DNA from: Chungangia koreensis
GTDB taxonomy: Bacteria > Bacillota > Bacilli > Bacillales_A > Planococcaceae
Length of the DNA: 64,000 bases
Assembly (NCBI RefSeq): GCF_042651785.1
Contig: NZ_JBHSEC010000019.1
Coordinates: forward strand, 434,001 to 498,000
Direction: 5' to 3'
Numbering within the stretch: position 1 is the stretch's first letter; the number at the start of each line of letters is the position of its first letter. Made by a program: the position numbers and the translations under genes. A model generated the notes under the pieces. It searched no databases and was not told the DNA's origin. It worked only from the letters and a program-made list of their open reading frames with translations. This document shows positions 24,845-34,714 of the stretch, in pieces.

Positions 24845-25498
24845 ATGAATTTTAATGAAGAAGGTATCCAATCGATTAAAGAACAGGAATTTGAGAAGGC
24901 TGCAGCTTCGTTCACGAAAGCGATCGAGAGTGACCCGTCTAATCCACTCGGCTACATCAATTTCGGGAATCTACTCGCTTCTATGAATGACGCAGAACGG
25001 GCAGAGCGTTTTTATCAAAAAGCGTTAACGTTGGATGAACAAGCGGCAACTGCCTATTATGGACTTGCTAATTTGTATTTCAACGCTGAACGGTATGAAG
25101 AAGCTGCAAAACTATATGATACGTCAATCCGGAACGGTATGTCTGATGCGGATGCTTTCTACATGTTGGGCAGAAGCTTTGAGAAGATGAGCAAACCAAA
25201 ACTTTCCTTGCCTTATTATCTGCGTGCGGTAGAATTGAATCCGGATGATCATCAGATTAAATTGAGTTATGCGATCAATTTAGCGACATTGGAATTGTTT
25301 AAAGAAGCGGAACCGGTACTTGTGGAAATTATCGACAATGACCCTGCAAATGCTGACGCCCATTATAATTTAGGTGTTCTTTATGCTGTTTCTACAAGTC
25401 GTAAAGAAGACGCAGTCGACCATTTGAAAAAGGCTTTTACCATTCAACCTGAACATGAACAAGCACGAACCATTTATAATATGATTGTGATGAAATAA
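24845..25498 (+). CDS. yrrB: TPR repeat protein (YrrB-like)
   Basis: A 217-residue protein made of about six tetratricopeptide repeats (for example residues 3-36, 37-70, 71-104, 105-138, 139-172, 174-208; consensus cues such as YYGLANLYFNAERYEEAAKLY). It resembles B. subtilis YrrB in size and position between mnmA and recD2. TPR arrays mediate protein contacts; the partner is not known. It starts 12 bases after mnmA and is probably in the same operon. Confidence 0.88.
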   Translation: MNFNEEGIQSIKEQEFEKAAASFTKAIESDPSNPLGYINFGNLLASMNDAERAERFYQKALTLDEQAATAYYGLANLYFNAERYEEAAKLYDTSIRNGMSDADAFYMLGRSFEKMSKPKLSLPYYLRAVELNPDDHQIKLSYAINLATLELFKEAEPVLVEIIDNDPANADAHYNLGVLYAVSTSRKEDAVDHLKKAFTIQPEHEQARTIYNMIVMK

Positions 25499-25522
25499 CT
25501 CCGGAAAAGGAAGGCGACAGGT

Positions 25523-27931
25523 ATGACCAACCAATACAACCTATTTGATGAAGAACCACTATTCATAATAGGACGGCCTGTCGTCACGATTTTTCATAAC
25601 CCCCAAAACTTATTCTCCATTGTAAAACTGAAAATCCAACAATCGAACACAACCTATTCAGAAAAGGAAATCATCGTAACAGGTTATTTCCCCACCCTTA
25701 TACCGGATGACCAATATAAATTCACCGGTACCATTAAACAACATCCAAAGTACGGCACACAATTCCAAGCTGATTCCTTTGCAAAAGAGGTGCCTGAGAC
25801 GGAAGCTGGGATTGTCCATTATTTATCGAGTGACCTGTTCCCGGGAATCGGAAGAAAAACAGCAGAAACCATCGTTAAAAAGTTAGGGACGAATGCCATC
25901 CGGATGATTTTAGATGATCCATTTGCCCTCGATTCAATACGTATGCCGGAGGATAAGAAGGAAACACTTCGGTCAGTATTGGAGCAGAATTTAGGACTTG
26001 AACGTATTATGATCCAATTGAATGAATGGGGTTTCGGGCCTCAGCTTGGTATGAGAATTTATCAAACATACCGTGAAGAAACGATTGATATTTTAACAAA
26101 AAATCCATACCGCCTCATTGAAGAAGTGGAGGGAATCGGTTTCCAACGAGCAGATGAACTAGGCAGCAAATTAGGACTGACCGGCAAACATCCCGACCGT
26201 ATCAAAGCGGCAGTCTTCCATATCTTAAATGCAGCTGCATTGTCGGAAGGCCATGTATACCAAGAGGCTGAATCGATACTGCCGATGGTGAAACAGATGT
26301 TAGAAACAAGTCAACCTGACGAAATACCTTTCGACTCCATTTCGCAGGCAATACTCGAAATGGAAGAGGAAGGAAAAGTCTCAGGAGAAGGAAAAAGAGT
26401 GTACTTACCATCCCTCTATTTCTCTGAAGTCGGAATCGCTTCTAAAATTGAAAAATTAGTGAAAATGAAGGATGAAATTCACCAGTTTCCAACCTCCGAA
26501 ATTCGGAAGGCTCTTGGAGAGGCTGAGGACCGGCTTGAGGTTTCCTATGCTGAAACACAAATTAAAGCGATTGAGTTGGCACTTAACTCGTCCGTTATGA
26601 TTCTTACAGGCGGACCCGGTACCGGAAAAACAACTGTTGTCCGAGGACTTGTGGAGATCTATGCAGAATTGCATGGTCTTTCACTTGATCCGAAGGAATA
26701 TGCACAGAAAAAAGAACCGTTCCCGATTGTACTCGCGGCCCCTACTGGAAGGGCGGCTAAGCGGCTAAGCGAATCCACGGATTTACCCGCCATGACCATC
26801 CATCGTCTTTTAGGGTTCACCGGGCAGGAAAAAGAAGAGGAGACGGAGCGGGAGGTTGAAGGACGGCTTGTCATCATCGATGAGATGTCAATGGTGGATA
26901 CATGGTTGGCCCATCAACTGCTGAAGTCTCTGCCAGATGATGTACAACTGATCTTTGTTGGAGACCAAGACCAGCTTCCCCCGGTCGGCCCTGGGCAAGT
27001 GTTGAAGGATCTTCTTCATTCCGGTAAGATTCCGATGGTGGAGTTAACTGATATTTATAGGCAAAGTGCCGGTTCTACCATTATTGAATTAGCCCACCAA
27101 ATTAAAAAAGGGCAATTGCCGAATGATATCGTCAAGAAAACTTCGGACCGGTCATTCATAAAAGCGGGGGCGGAACAGATCCCGCAGGTTGTGGAGCTGG
27201 TTTTAAAAAGTGCCCTTTCGAAAGGGCAGTCCATTAAAGATATACAAGTATTGGCACCGATGTATAAAGGACCTGCTGGTATTGATGCGTTAAATAAAAT
27301 GATTCAAGAGATGGTCAACCCGAATGATGGAAAGAGGAAAGAGATTGTATTTGGGGAAACTATTTATCGGATCGGGGATAAGGTACTTCAGCTAGTCAAC
27401 CAACCAGAAAGTAATGTTTTTAATGGAGATATGGGTGAAGTGATCAGTATTTTTAAGGCAAATGAAACAGTCGAAAAACAGGAGACGCTGGTTGTTTCGT
27501 TTGATGGAATTGAAGTTACGTATCAAAGGCAGGATCTAAATCAAATAACACTTGCATACTGCTGTTCGATCCATAAATCGCAAGGAAGTGAATTTCCGAC
27601 AGTGATTATGCCGGTTGTTCGGGGATATCGTAAAATGTTACGGCGGAATCTTCTGTATACAGGGATCACCCGAAGCAAGAACTTCCTCATTCTTTGCGGA
27701 GAACCTGAAGTATTCAAATATGGGATTGAACGGAATGACGATCAGAAACGTTTGACCAGCCTTTCCGAAAGGTTAAGTTTAGAAGAACTCCCTGTAGTTG
27801 AAGCTGAAGGGGAAAAACCGACAGAAGTTCAGGAAGATCTTTCACTGACAACAGAAAATTTTAAATCCATTCATCCTTTAATCGGAATGTCGGGAATTTC
27901 GCCTTATGATTTTTTAGAGGACGTGAATTGA
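25523..27931 (+). CDS. recD2: RecD2 family ATP-dependent DNA helicase
   Basis: Superfamily 1B 5'-3' helicase of 802 residues, stand-alone RecD without RecBC. The N-terminal part has an OB-like segment and helix-hairpin-helix repeats (about 90-230), typical of RecD2/YrrC. Walker A is GGPGTGKTTV (about 360-369), Walker B DEMSMVD (about 452-458) and the C-terminal motif YTGITRSKN (about 712-720). It acts in DNA repair and replication fork progression. Its stop codon overlaps the alaS leader promoter. Confidence 0.94.
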   Translation: MTNQYNLFDEEPLFIIGRPVVTIFHNPQNLFSIVKLKIQQSNTTYSEKEIIVTGYFPTLIPDDQYKFTGTIKQHPKYGTQFQADSFAKEVPETEAGIVHYLSSDLFPGIGRKTAETIVKKLGTNAIRMILDDPFALDSIRMPEDKKETLRSVLEQNLGLERIMIQLNEWGFGPQLGMRIYQTYREETIDILTKNPYRLIEEVEGIGFQRADELGSKLGLTGKHPDRIKAAVFHILNAAALSEGHVYQEAESILPMVKQMLETSQPDEIPFDSISQAILEMEEEGKVSGEGKRVYLPSLYFSEVGIASKIEKLVKMKDEIHQFPTSEIRKALGEAEDRLEVSYAETQIKAIELALNSSVMILTGGPGTGKTTVVRGLVEIYAELHGLSLDPKEYAQKKEPFPIVLAAPTGRAAKRLSESTDLPAMTIHRLLGFTGQEKEEETEREVEGRLVIIDEMSMVDTWLAHQLLKSLPDDVQLIFVGDQDQLPPVGPGQVLKDLLHSGKIPMVELTDIYRQSAGSTIIELAHQIKKGQLPNDIVKKTSDRSFIKAGAEQIPQVVELVLKSALSKGQSIKDIQVLAPMYKGPAGIDALNKMIQEMVNPNDGKRKEIVFGETIYRIGDKVLQLVNQPESNVFNGDMGEVISIFKANETVEKQETLVVSFDGIEVTYQRQDLNQITLAYCCSIHKSQGSEFPTVIMPVVRGYRKMLRRNLLYTGITRSKNFLILCGEPEVFKYGIERNDDQKRLTSLSERLSLEELPVVEAEGEKPTEVQEDLSLTTENFKSIHPLIGMSGISPYDFLEDVN

Positions 27932-27956
27932 CAAGGTCAATTTTCTTGCATATAAT
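27928..27956 (+). promoter_or_regulatory. Consensus sigma-A promoter of the alaS leader
   Basis: Perfect TTGACA (27928-27933) and perfect TATAAT (27951-27956) with a 17-base spacer. The -35 overlaps the recD2 stop codon. Such an unaided strong promoter fits a leader controlled by termination. Confidence 0.92.
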
Positions 27957-27961
27957 TCGTA

Positions 27962-28199
27962 CTATCATAAGAAATACGTTGATGGAGAAAGTAAGACGGC
28001 GTTAACCGTAAAGAGAGAAGTCCCTTGGCTGGAAGGACTTCCGGAGAGTCTGTTCTGAAAGCTACTCCTGAGTGCAGCTAATCCCTGCCGTTCGCCGCGT
28101 TAAGGCGTTTCGAGTGGCAATAGTCAACTATTGCAACTAGGGTGGTACCGCGAAGCATATAAATCCTTCGTCCCTTTTATGGGATGAGGGATTTTTTTA
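27962..28199 (+). promoter_or_regulatory. T-box leader of alaS
   Basis: T-box sequence AGGGTGGTACCGCG at 28139-28152. The terminator stem is 28163-28174 with 28181-28192, followed by a T-run. Stem I carries an AGTA motif and the specifier segment CTGAAA-GCT-ACTCC with GCT (Ala) at 28061-28063, consistent with sensing uncharged tRNA-Ala. Confidence 0.96.
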
Positions 28200-28237
28200 T
28201 TTGCCTTAACCACAATAATCTTAAGGAGGAACCAAAA

Positions 28238-30871
28238 ATGAGCATGCTAACAGCAGCGCAGATCAGAAAAATGTATATCGATTTCTTTAAAGAAAAGGGG
28301 CATGATGTTGAACCAAGCGCACCATTAGTACCTATCAACGATCCGTCTTTGTTGTGGATCAATAGTGGTGTTGCAACACTCAAGAAGTATTTTGACGGAC
28401 GTGTAATTCCTGACAATCCGCGTATCGTCAATTCCCAAAAAGCAATCCGAACTAACGATATCGAGAACGTCGGAAAGACAGCTCGACACCATACGTTCTT
28501 TGAAATGTTAGGGAACTTTTCCATCGGGGATTACTTCAAGAAAGAATCCATCCATTGGGCTTGGGAATTTTTAACCGACAAGAAATGGATCGGATTTGAT
28601 CCAGACAAACTGTCCGTGACGATTCATCCTGAAGATGAGGAAGCATATCACATTTGGCGGGATGAAATCGGTATTCCGGAAGAACGTATCATTCGTCTTG
28701 AAGGGAATTTTTGGGATATAGGGGAAGGTCCAAGTGGGCCGAACTCCGAAATCTTCTATGATCGCGGAGAGGCGTATGGAAATGATCCGGAAGATCCGGA
28801 AATGTATGCAGGTGGAGAAAACGAGCGTTATTTAGAAATCTGGAACTTGGTATTTTCCCAATTCAATCATAATCCGGACAATACGTATACGCCGCTGCCT
28901 AAGCAGAATATAGATACTGGCATGGGACTTGAGCGTATCACATCAGTTGTCCAGGACGTTCCAACAAACTTTGACACCGATCTCTTCATGCCGATTATCC
29001 GTGCAATCGAGTCTATTTCAGGCAAAGGCTACCGGAAAAATAATCAAGATGATGTAGCATTCAAAGTAATCGCAGACCATATCCGGACTGTTGCATTCGC
29101 TATAGGTGATGGAGCACTTCCATCTAACGAAGGACGTGGTTATGTACTTCGCCGCTTGCTGCGCCGTGCAGTCCGATATGCAAAACAATTAGGAATTGAA
29201 AAACCGTTCATGTATGAACTTGTCCCAGTTGTCGGTGAAATCATGGAAGATTACTATCCGGAAGTTTCAGCTAAAAAAGATTTCATCATGCGAGTCATTA
29301 AAACAGAGGAAGACCGTTTCCATGAAACCTTAAATGACGGATTAGCGATTCTAACGGATGTAATGGAACAGCAACGTAAGTCTGGCCAATCAGTCATTCC
29401 TGGCAAAGACGTATTCCGTTTGTACGATACTTACGGATTCCCGGTTGAACTGACAGAAGAGTATGCCGAGGAATCAGGCATGACAATTGACCATGAAGGC
29501 TTCGAGTCGGAAATGCAAGATCAGCGTGAGCGTGCAAGAGCTGCACGACAAAATGTCGATTCAATGCAAGTCCAATCCGAAGTATTGTCTAATTTGAAAG
29601 TACAGAGCAGCTTCGCTGGATATGAGACAAATGAAACCAACTCTACGGTACTTGCTATTTTGAAGGATGGACAACTGGCAGATTTGGCACATGAAGGCGA
29701 TGAAGTGAAGGTCATCCTTGATGTAACACCATTCTACGCGGAAAGCGGAGGTCAAATTGCAGATGAAGGGTCGATTCAAAGCGATACCTTCCAAGCATTT
29801 GTAAAGGATGTACAAAAAGCGCCTAATGGACAAAACCTACACACCGTGGTAGTAACTTCAGGGGAAATGAAGGTTAACAGTCCAGCAGTTTCATTAGTCG
29901 ACGAGAAGAGAAGAAGTTTGACAACAAAGAACCATACTGCAACCCATTTGCTGCATCAAGCACTAAAAGATACACTTGGCGGCCATGTAAACCAAGCCGG
30001 TTCTTATGTTGGTCCAGACCGTTTACGTTTTGACTTTACACATTTCGGACAAGTAACGAAAGAAGAATTAGAACAGATTGAGCGTCAGGTTAACGAAAAA
30101 ATCTGGGAAGAGCTTCAGGTAGATATAGCTCATCGTGGACTGGAAGAAGCCAAACAAATGGGCGCAATGGCTTTATTCGGAGAAAAATACGGTGATGTTG
30201 TCCGTGTAGTTTCAATTGGCGACTATTCTCTTGAACTTTGTGGTGGTTTGCATGTTGGCAATACCTCGCAGATCGGACAATTCAAAATCGTATCTGAAGG
30301 CGGCATAGGAGCTGGTACACGGCGTATTGAAGCATTAACAGGTAAAGGTGCTTTCTTAGCTGCCAAGGATGAGGAAAAGATTCTTGAAGAAGCTGCTTCC
30401 TACCTGAAATCCAATCCAAAGGATATCGTTTCAAAAATTGTGTCGTTGCAAGCTGACATGAAATCTCTACAAAAGGATAATGAATCGTTATCCGCTAAAA
30501 TGGCGAATAATGAAGCGGCTTCAATTATGTCCGCGGTACAGCAAGTGGGAGATGTGACTGTATTATCGGCAAAAGTTAATGCGAAGGATAACAATCAGCT
30601 TCGCCAAATGATGGATGACCTGAAGCAGAAAATCACTTCGGGTGTCATCGTATTAGGTGCAGCTGACGGTGAAAAGGTAATGCTTATTGCAGGAGTGACA
30701 AAGGATCTTAGCGGCGGAAAATATCATGCAGGGAACATCGTGAAATTTGTTGCAGAACAATGTGACGGGAAAGGCGGCGGCCGTCCGGATATGGCAATGG
30801 CCGGTGCAAAAAATCCTTTAAAACTTGAAGAAGCATTACATTCTGTGTATGATTATGTCAAATCCATTTAA
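28238..30871 (+). CDS. alaS: Alanyl-tRNA synthetase
   Basis: Class II synthetase of 877 residues. It has the catalytic core with motif 2 RHHTFFEMLGNFSIGDYF (about 84-101), the editing domain with HTATHLLH (about 565) and CGGLHVG (about 666), and the C-terminal coiled coil plus DHHA1 domain with GGGRPDMAMAG (about 845). The ATG at 28238 is preferred because AAGGAGG precedes it by 6 bases; the open frame begins inside the T-box terminator and is not used upstream. Confidence 0.97.
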   Translation: MSMLTAAQIRKMYIDFFKEKGHDVEPSAPLVPINDPSLLWINSGVATLKKYFDGRVIPDNPRIVNSQKAIRTNDIENVGKTARHHTFFEMLGNFSIGDYFKKESIHWAWEFLTDKKWIGFDPDKLSVTIHPEDEEAYHIWRDEIGIPEERIIRLEGNFWDIGEGPSGPNSEIFYDRGEAYGNDPEDPEMYAGGENERYLEIWNLVFSQFNHNPDNTYTPLPKQNIDTGMGLERITSVVQDVPTNFDTDLFMPIIRAIESISGKGYRKNNQDDVAFKVIADHIRTVAFAIGDGALPSNEGRGYVLRRLLRRAVRYAKQLGIEKPFMYELVPVVGEIMEDYYPEVSAKKDFIMRVIKTEEDRFHETLNDGLAILTDVMEQQRKSGQSVIPGKDVFRLYDTYGFPVELTEEYAEESGMTIDHEGFESEMQDQRERARAARQNVDSMQVQSEVLSNLKVQSSFAGYETNETNSTVLAILKDGQLADLAHEGDEVKVILDVTPFYAESGGQIADEGSIQSDTFQAFVKDVQKAPNGQNLHTVVVTSGEMKVNSPAVSLVDEKRRSLTTKNHTATHLLHQALKDTLGGHVNQAGSYVGPDRLRFDFTHFGQVTKEELEQIERQVNEKIWEELQVDIAHRGLEEAKQMGAMALFGEKYGDVVRVVSIGDYSLELCGGLHVGNTSQIGQFKIVSEGGIGAGTRRIEALTGKGAFLAAKDEEKILEEAASYLKSNPKDIVSKIVSLQADMKSLQKDNESLSAKMANNEAASIMSAVQQVGDVTVLSAKVNAKDNNQLRQMMDDLKQKITSGVIVLGAADGEKVMLIAGVTKDLSGGKYHAGNIVKFVAEQCDGKGGGRPDMAMAGAKNPLKLEEALHSVYDYVKSI

Positions 30872-30950
30872 CTGACGGGTGCATTCAGTTATAATGAGTG
30901 GAGACGGGCAATGGCTAAGTTTGCCTGTAACAGGAAGCGGGGTGCTGATC

Positions 30951-31217
30951 ATGAGCTCGTTCGACCAAACGATGAAATTTAACTTTCCGGAAGAATCGAT
31001 GGAGAATGAGGTGAAGACGGTAATGCTTCACGTCCATCAGGCGCTTGAAGAAAAGGGATATAATCCTATCAATCAAATTGTCGGCTATCTTCTTTCCGGC
31101 GACCCGGCTTATATCCCTCGGCATCAGGATGCACGTAATATGATTCGCAAGCTGGAGAGAGATGAAATTCTTGAAGAGCTTGTGAAATACTACATCAAGA
31201 AAAATAACGAGGCTTGA
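30951..31217 (+). CDS. yrzL: IreB family regulatory phosphoprotein (YrzL, UPF0297)
   Basis: Small 88-residue protein with FDQTMKFNF at the start and the conserved GYLLSGDPAYIPRH (about 45-58), characteristic of the UPF0297/IreB family. In Enterococcus IreB is a target of the Ser/Thr kinase IreK; the role in Bacillales is unclear. The ATG at 30951 gives the standard family length; the longer frame upstream has no support. It is followed by ruvX and yrzB, a conserved trio. Confidence 0.92.
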   Translation: MSSFDQTMKFNFPEESMENEVKTVMLHVHQALEEKGYNPINQIVGYLLSGDPAYIPRHQDARNMIRKLERDEILEELVKYYIKKNNEA

Positions 31218-31219
31218 GC

Positions 31220-31645
31220 ATGAGAATAATGGGTCTTGATGTCGGTTCCAAGACGGTCGGAATCGCCATCAGTGACGCCTTGGGCTGGACAGCGCAAGGC
31301 TTGGAAACCGTCCGGATTGACGAAGAAAAAGAGGAATATGGCATTCATAGAATTACCGAGTTGGTGACACAATATGAAGTGTCTTCCTTTGTCGTCGGTT
31401 ATCCGAAAAACATGAATAACACGGTCGGCCCAAGAGGCGAAGCCTCTGAACGCTATGCCGACCTGCTCCGTGAGACATTTTCCCTCCCGGTAACCTTATG
31501 GGATGAGCGGCTTACAACGATGGCGGCCGAGAGGATGCTGATTGAAGCGGATGTAAGCAGGAAAAAACGGAAATTAGTGATCGACAAGATGGCAGCAGTC
31601 ATGATACTGCAAGGCTATCTTGATAGCAAAAATAATATGAGGTGA
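31220..31645 (+). CDS. ruvX: Holliday junction resolvase-like RuvX (YrrK/YqgF)
   Basis: RNase H-like fold protein of 141 residues. The DVGSKTVGIAISD strand near residues 6-18 holds the first catalytic Asp, WDERLTT near 95 holds the Glu, and the C-terminal acidic residue is in IDKMAAVMILQGYL. The family is linked to 16S rRNA 5' processing and Holliday junction resolution. The ATG at 31220 is chosen; a TTG two codons upstream overlaps the yrzL stop codon. Confidence 0.92.
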   Translation: MRIMGLDVGSKTVGIAISDALGWTAQGLETVRIDEEKEEYGIHRITELVTQYEVSSFVVGYPKNMNNTVGPRGEASERYADLLRETFSLPVTLWDERLTTMAAERMLIEADVSRKKRKLVIDKMAAVMILQGYLDSKNNMR

Positions 31646-31651
31646 GAATGT

Positions 31652-31948
31652 ATGGAACACGGTGGACATCAACACATTACAGTAGTAGACGATAACGGAA
31701 ACGAACAGCTTTGCGAAGTGCTATTCACGTTTGAATCAGAAGACTTCGGAAAATCTTACGTACTTTACTATCCAATCGGAGCGGACGAGAACGAAGAGGA
31801 AGAAATCGAAATCCATGCTTCAGCTTTCATTCCAAGTGACGAAGGCGAAGATGGAGAATTGATGCCGATTGAAACAGACGAGGAATGGGCAATGATCGAA
31901 GAGATGCTAAATACATTCCTTGACGAAGAAGAGGAAGACGAAGAATAA
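31652..31948 (+). CDS. yrzB: DUF1292 family protein YrzB
   Basis: Acidic 98-residue protein of the DUF1292 family (YrzB). It begins with a beta-rich ITVVDDNGNEQLCEVLFTFE segment and ends in a poly-Glu/Asp tail. Function unknown. It starts 6 bases after ruvX and closes the yrzL-ruvX-yrzB operon; a terminator follows. Confidence 0.92.
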   Translation: MEHGGHQHITVVDDNGNEQLCEVLFTFESEDFGKSYVLYYPIGADENEEEEIEIHASAFIPSDEGEDGELMPIETDEEWAMIEEMLNTFLDEEEEDEE

Positions 31949-31957
31949 AAAATAAGA

Positions 31958-31988
31958 AGAGAGGAGGCATTGCCTTCTCTCTTTTTCT
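31958..31988 (+). terminator. Terminator after yrzB
   Basis: AGAGAGGAGGC pairs with GCCTTCTCTCT (one G-U pair) and is followed by TTTTTCTTTT. Confidence 0.7.
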
Positions 31989-32041
31989 TTTGTCGAACTT
32001 TCGTGTATAATGTGTGGGAATGAGTTAAAGGGGGAAACCCG

Positions 32042-33163
32042 ATGGACAAAGAGACGAAAAAAGAGATTATGTTTAATAGGATGAAAGAGAAAAAACAAGA
32101 AGTTAAAGTTGTCCGCCGGATTGTATTGATTATCGTACTGATTTTGGTAATTGGCGGAGGCATTGCAGGGGTTTCCATTTATAATTATGTAGAGAAGGCT
32201 TTACAGCCGGTAGACCCTGAATCCGAAGAAACTGTAGATGTCGAAATACCGATCGGATCGAGTTTAGATACGATAGCGAGTGTCTTAGAGAACAATGGAA
32301 TTATCAATGATGATCGAATTTTTAAATACTATGTCAAGTTTAATAATGAGACGAATTTCCAAGCCGGCTCCTATGCGTTGACTAAATCGATGACGCTCGA
32401 TGAAATCATCCAGAGTTTAAAAACTGGAAAGGTTTACCGTGAACCGGTATTCAAAATGACTGTACCTGAAGGTTTGACATTGGACCAAATAGCGAATGTC
32501 ATTGAAAAGAACACGGCGTACAGCGCTGACGAATTTATGGAATTAGTTACAGATGAAGCCTATATCGATGAATTAATGGTAAAATTCCCTGACATTTTAA
32601 CAGAAGAGATTAAAGGGGAAAATATTAGATACGATTTGGAAGGCTATTTATTCCCAGCTACGTATGCATTCTATGAGGAAAAGCCGAGCTTAAAATCCAT
32701 TGTTGAGGAAATGTTGACGGCTACTGCAAATAATGTTAACCCGTACACAGAAATCTTGGCAGAGGAAGGGAAATCGGTGCACTGGCTCTTGACTTTCGCC
32801 TCCCTGCTTGAAGAGGAAGCGACCCAATCAACAGATCGTCAAACGATAGCGAGCGTATTTTATAACCGTTTGGAGGAGGGCATGCCTCTTCAAACGGATC
32901 CAACTGTTCTTTATGCTTTAGGTGAACATAAGGATCGTGTGCTGTATGATGACCTTGAAGTTGATAATCCATATAATACGTATGTGATTACCGGCCTCCC
33001 TCCAGGTCCGATTGCCAACGCAGGAAAGTCTTCGATTGAAGCCGTCTTAGATCCGACCGATACGAATTATTTATTCTTCTTGGCAGATCATGAAGGCAAT
33101 AACCATTTTGCCGAAACCTACGAAGAACATTTGAAAAACATTGCAGAACATCGAGGGGAATAA
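32042..33163 (+). CDS. mltG: Endolytic murein transglycosylase MltG
   Basis: Membrane-bound YceG-like lytic transglycosylase, 373 residues, which cuts nascent glycan strands and sets their length. A cytoplasmic N-terminus rich in Lys/Arg is followed by a transmembrane helix (about 26-46). The YceG domain has a LysM-like part (VPEGLTLDQIA, about 140) and the catalytic Glu in LLTFASLLEEEA (about 249). AAAGGGGG lies before the ATG. In B. subtilis (yrrL) it has the same upstream neighbour yrzB. Confidence 0.94.
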   Translation: MDKETKKEIMFNRMKEKKQEVKVVRRIVLIIVLILVIGGGIAGVSIYNYVEKALQPVDPESEETVDVEIPIGSSLDTIASVLENNGIINDDRIFKYYVKFNNETNFQAGSYALTKSMTLDEIIQSLKTGKVYREPVFKMTVPEGLTLDQIANVIEKNTAYSADEFMELVTDEAYIDELMVKFPDILTEEIKGENIRYDLEGYLFPATYAFYEEKPSLKSIVEEMLTATANNVNPYTEILAEEGKSVHWLLTFASLLEEEATQSTDRQTIASVFYNRLEEGMPLQTDPTVLYALGEHKDRVLYDDLEVDNPYNTYVITGLPPGPIANAGKSSIEAVLDPTDTNYLFFLADHEGNNHFAETYEEHLKNIAEHRGE

Positions 33164-33299
33164 CAAATTTTTGCACAAGAGTCCAGGAGAACTGGGCTCT
33201 TGTTTTTGATATGAATTCACTTCGATTCGCTTTCCAAGTATGAATGTGCTATCATAATTCATGGTTTTTTATAATTCGACATAAGGCGTGAAGACCAAA

Positions 33300-33929
33300 A
33301 TGGATGATCAATATATTCAATCCTTCATACTTCCGAGGAGTCCTTTGGTTATGGAGATGGAACGATACGCAGAAGAACACCGTGTGCCAATTATGCAGCT
33401 ACCTGGCATTGAAGGACTTCTCCAAATACTAAGAGTGCACAAACCCGAAAAAATATTAGAGGTAGGTTCAGCAATCGGTTATTCGGCAATCCGAATGGCA
33501 GAAGCTTTACCTTGCTCCTCCATCGTCACAATAGAACGAGATCCGGAACGTGCAGAAAAAGCGAGAGAATACATTGCAACTTCGGATTACCAGGAACGCA
33601 TCTATCTGATAGAAGGAGATGCTTTGGAAGTTAAACAAGATCAATTGATCTTTCAGCAATTTGATGCCATCTTTATAGACGCTGCTAAAGGACAATACAG
33701 GAGATTTTTTGACCTATATGCACCTTTATTATCCGAGGATGGGGCAATCTACTGTGATAATATGTATATGCATGGGATGGCTGTAAAGGATGTAAATGAT
33801 ATTCCAAGAAAGAATCGGACAATGATCCGTAAACTCAAGGACTTTACCCAATGGATCTTGGATCATCCAGACTATCACTCCGCACTCTTGCCTGTAGGAG
33901 ATGGACTGTTGATATGTACAAAAAAATAG
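33300..33929 (+). CDS. yrrM: O-methyltransferase YrrM (class I SAM-dependent)
   Basis: SAM-dependent methyltransferase of 209 residues related to catechol O-methyltransferases. The SAM motif I is EVGSAIGYSAIRMA (about 53-66), the acidic end of strand 2 is IERDPERAEKA, and metal-binding Asp is in FIDAAKGQYRRFF (about 123). B. subtilis YrrM (TrmR) methylates 5-hydroxyuridine in tRNA. The ATG at 33300 matches the family start better than the GTG four codons earlier; no strong ribosome binding site is visible. The U32 peptidase genes that follow yrrM in B. subtilis are absent here. Confidence 0.9.
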   Translation: MDDQYIQSFILPRSPLVMEMERYAEEHRVPIMQLPGIEGLLQILRVHKPEKILEVGSAIGYSAIRMAEALPCSSIVTIERDPERAEKAREYIATSDYQERIYLIEGDALEVKQDQLIFQQFDAIFIDAAKGQYRRFFDLYAPLLSEDGAIYCDNMYMHGMAVKDVNDIPRKNRTMIRKLKDFTQWILDHPDYHSALLPVGDGLLICTKK

Positions 33930-33968
33930 AGAATACCGCAGAATTAATGGAATGAGGAAGGATAGTTT

Positions 33969-34607
33969 ATGACAAATCGAAGACCTTTAGTTATTGGGAT
34001 TGCAGGCGGGTCCGGCTCAGGAAAGACAAGTGTTACGAATTCAATTTATAATGTGTTCAAAGATCATTCGGTTGTCGTCATTGAGCAGGATTATTATTAT
34101 AAGGACCAATCTCATCTGAAATTCGAAGAACGTCTGGAAACGAACTACGATCACCCGCTTGCCTTCGACACGGATTTACTTATCAAGCATATCAATGAAT
34201 TACTAAAACATTGTCCGGTCGAAAAGCCGGTATACGATTATGCCCTCCATACGAGGTCTTCTGAAACAATTACAATCGAACCGAAAGATGTCATCATTCT
34301 TGAAGGTATTTTAGTTTTAGAAGATGCCAGGCTCCGTGATTTAATGGATATTAAGCTGTTCGTTGATACGGATGCGGATTTACGGATCATTCGAAGGATT
34401 CAACGTGATATTAATGAACGTGGCCGCACAATCGATTCGGTAATCGATCAGTATTTAAGTGTTGTCCGCCCGATGCATAATCAGTTCATCGAACCAACAA
34501 AACGCTATGCAGACATCATTATCCCAGAAGGTGGGCACAATGAAGTAGCGATTGACTTAATGGTAACAAAAATTAAAACAATTCTTGAATCTGAAGACGT
34601 TGTGTAA
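33969..34607 (+). CDS. udk: Uridine kinase
   Basis: P-loop kinase of 212 residues that phosphorylates uridine and cytidine in pyrimidine salvage. Walker A is AGGSGSGKTSV (about 12-22). The nucleoside site includes DHPLAFD (about 61-67) and YDYALHTR. The C-terminal PTKRYADIIIPEGG (about 175-188) is typical of uridine kinases as opposed to phosphoribulokinases. GAGGAAGGA precedes the ATG. Confidence 0.96.
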   Translation: MTNRRPLVIGIAGGSGSGKTSVTNSIYNVFKDHSVVVIEQDYYYKDQSHLKFEERLETNYDHPLAFDTDLLIKHINELLKHCPVEKPVYDYALHTRSSETITIEPKDVIILEGILVLEDARLRDLMDIKLFVDTDADLRIIRRIQRDINERGRTIDSVIDQYLSVVRPMHNQFIEPTKRYADIIIPEGGHNEVAIDLMVTKIKTILESEDVV

Positions 34608-34641
34608 TATGATGGAAAAGAATTAGCCAAATATCTACCAA

Positions 34642-34683
34642 ACTATGTCGCATAGCCCTCGGCAACGCGGCATAGTATTTTTA
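34642..34683 (+). terminator. Terminator between udk and greA
   Basis: ACTATGTCGC pairs with GCGGCATAGT (34642-34651 with 34667-34676, one G-U pair) around a 15-base loop, followed by a T-rich tail. Confidence 0.6.
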
Positions 34684-34714
34684 TTATTGTTAGTAACTGA
34701 AGGAGTTGTCATCA